From: Nitrososphaerota archaeon | GTDB taxonomy: Archaea > Thermoproteota > Nitrososphaeria > Nitrososphaerales > Nitrosopumilaceae | NCBI GenBank assembly: GCA_022565935.1 | Contig: JADFJY010000073.1 | Coordinates: forward strand, 1-5,465 | DNA: 5,465 nucleotides | Direction: 5' to 3' | Part shown: piece by piece, positions 4,724 through 5,465 of the stretch | Layout of the letters: the number at the start of each line of letters is the position of its first letter | Numbering within the stretch: position 1 is the first letter of the stretch | Made by a program: the position numbers and the translations under genes | The notes under the pieces: model-generated | Seen by the model: the letters and a program-made list of their open reading frames with translations, nothing else | The model's database searches: none | Told to the model about the DNA's origin: nothing

Positions 4724-5465
4724 AGTCTTTTTTGTTGGATGCGGTCCTGGAGATCCTGAATTAATTACAATCAAAGCTAAAAAATTAATTCAGAAAGCTG
4801 ATGTTATGGTTTATTCTGGTTCTTTAATTCCAGAACAAATTCTAAAATTTTGTAAAAAAGGAAAATTACATGATGCATCAAAATTAGTTAGAGAAGAAAT
4901 TTTTGATCTACTTTACAAAAATGCAAAAAAAAACAAAGCAGTTGTCAGACTACATGATGGTGATCCATCAATTTATGGAGCAATCAAAGAACAAATTGAT
5001 AATTTAGAAAAAAAAGGAATCGAATCTGTTGTTGTTCCAGGAATTACTGCATTTTTAGCCTCAGCTGCAGCACTAGGAACTCAACTAACACTTCCAGGAG
5101 TTACTCAAACAATTATTATAACAAGAGTAGAATCAAGAACCAAAGTTCCAAAACGAGAAAAAATTTCTGAACTTGCAAAACATAAAGCAACTTTAATTTT
5201 TTATCTTAGTATCCATCTTATTTCTAATTTAGTTAAAGAAGCAATTGCAGGTGGTTATAAAAAAACTACACCAGTAGCTGTAGTGTATAGAGCAAGTTGG
5301 AATGATCAAAAAATAATTAAAGGAACACTTGAGAATATTTCAAAAAAAGTTAAAGATAATAAAATTACAAGGACTGCAATTGTAATTATTAGTGATGTAA
5401 TAGATCCAAAATCATATGAATATTCAAAATTATATGATAAAAAATTTAGTCATGGTTATAGAAAA
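4716..5465 (+). CDS. cbiF: Cobalt-precorrin-4 C11-methyltransferase (CbiF), open at right edge
   Basis: The gene starts at GTG 4716 and reads 250 codons to the window edge without a stop; CbiF proteins are about this long, so only a few residues should be missing. It is a class III tetrapyrrole methylase that methylates C11 of cobalt-precorrin-4. The signature VFFVGCGPGDPELIT lies at 4-18, VYSGSLIPE at 32-40, VRLHDGDPSIYGA at 77-89, VVPGITAFLASAA at 106-118, and LTLPGVTQTIIITR at 124-137. PVAVVYRASWNDQKI (186-200) follows; this series is specific for CbiF/CobM. The usual LHTGDP or LHSGDP has Asp as its third residue here (D81). The start is fixed by the family N-terminus MSKVFFVG and the 8-bp overlap with cbiL. 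Further cobalamin genes probably follow to the right (inferred). Confidence 0.93.
   Translation, partial: MSKVFFVGCGPGDPELITIKAKKLIQKADVMVYSGSLIPEQILKFCKKGKLHDASKLVREEIFDLLYKNAKKNKAVVRLHDGDPSIYGAIKEQIDNLEKKGIESVVVPGITAFLASAAALGTQLTLPGVTQTIIITRVESRTKVPKREKISELAKHKATLIFYLSIHLISNLVKEAIAGGYKKTTPVAVVYRASWNDQKIIKGTLENISKKVKDNKITRTAIVIISDVIDPKSYEYSKLYDKKFSHGYRK

Overview
The window looks like chromosomal DNA of an ammonia-oxidising archaeon of the Nitrosopumilus type (Thaumarchaeota/Nitrososphaeria). The evidence is the strong A+T bias, TTG and GTG starts beside ATG, archaeal TATA-like boxes at short distances from starts, T-tract termination, an archaeal RqcH/NFACT protein, a full-length EMC6-like membrane protein, and an anaerobic-type (early cobalt insertion) cobalamin gene set. 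The assignment rests on gene content and sequence style, not on a database search.

Layout. On the minus strand, 1-348 holds the N-terminal 116 codons of a secreted protein, entering from its TTG start at 348 and running off the left edge. Next comes a gap of about 490 bp (349-838). Its half nearest the secreted gene (349-600) is less A+T-rich and carries three copies of a 10-bp repeat plus an unexpectedly long open frame. The other half (601-838) is almost pure A/T and probably holds the rqcH terminator and the promoter of the secreted gene. The minus-strand gene at 839-2767 encodes RqcH (NFACT family), the ribosome quality-control factor.

A compact divergent promoter region of about 100 bp (2768-2870) separates rqcH from a plus-strand operon. 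The operon runs: EMC6-like three-helix membrane protein (2871-3353), then 17 bp, cbiT (3371-3964), 36 bp, cbiL (4001-4723), an 8-bp overlap, and cbiF (4716 to the right edge, 250 codons, open).

How the genes work together. CbiL, CbiF and CbiT carry out the C20 methylation, the C11 methylation and the C15 methylation/C12-side-chain decarboxylation of corrin ring building. They form one transcriptional block of the B12 pathway, which probably continues to the right. The EMC6-like gene has no obvious link to B12 and seems to be a co-transcribed leader gene. RqcH and the EMC6-like protein both belong to protein biogenesis and quality control and share the divergent promoter region, which may or may not matter.

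The most notable points are: glutamate in place of aspartate at both acidic tailing positions of RqcH; the EMC6 relative at the head of a cobalamin operon; and the repeat-bearing leader region with a possible small overlapping ORF upstream of the secreted protein. I see no mobile element, CRISPR array, tRNA or rRNA. I did not find a convincing previously undescribed system.
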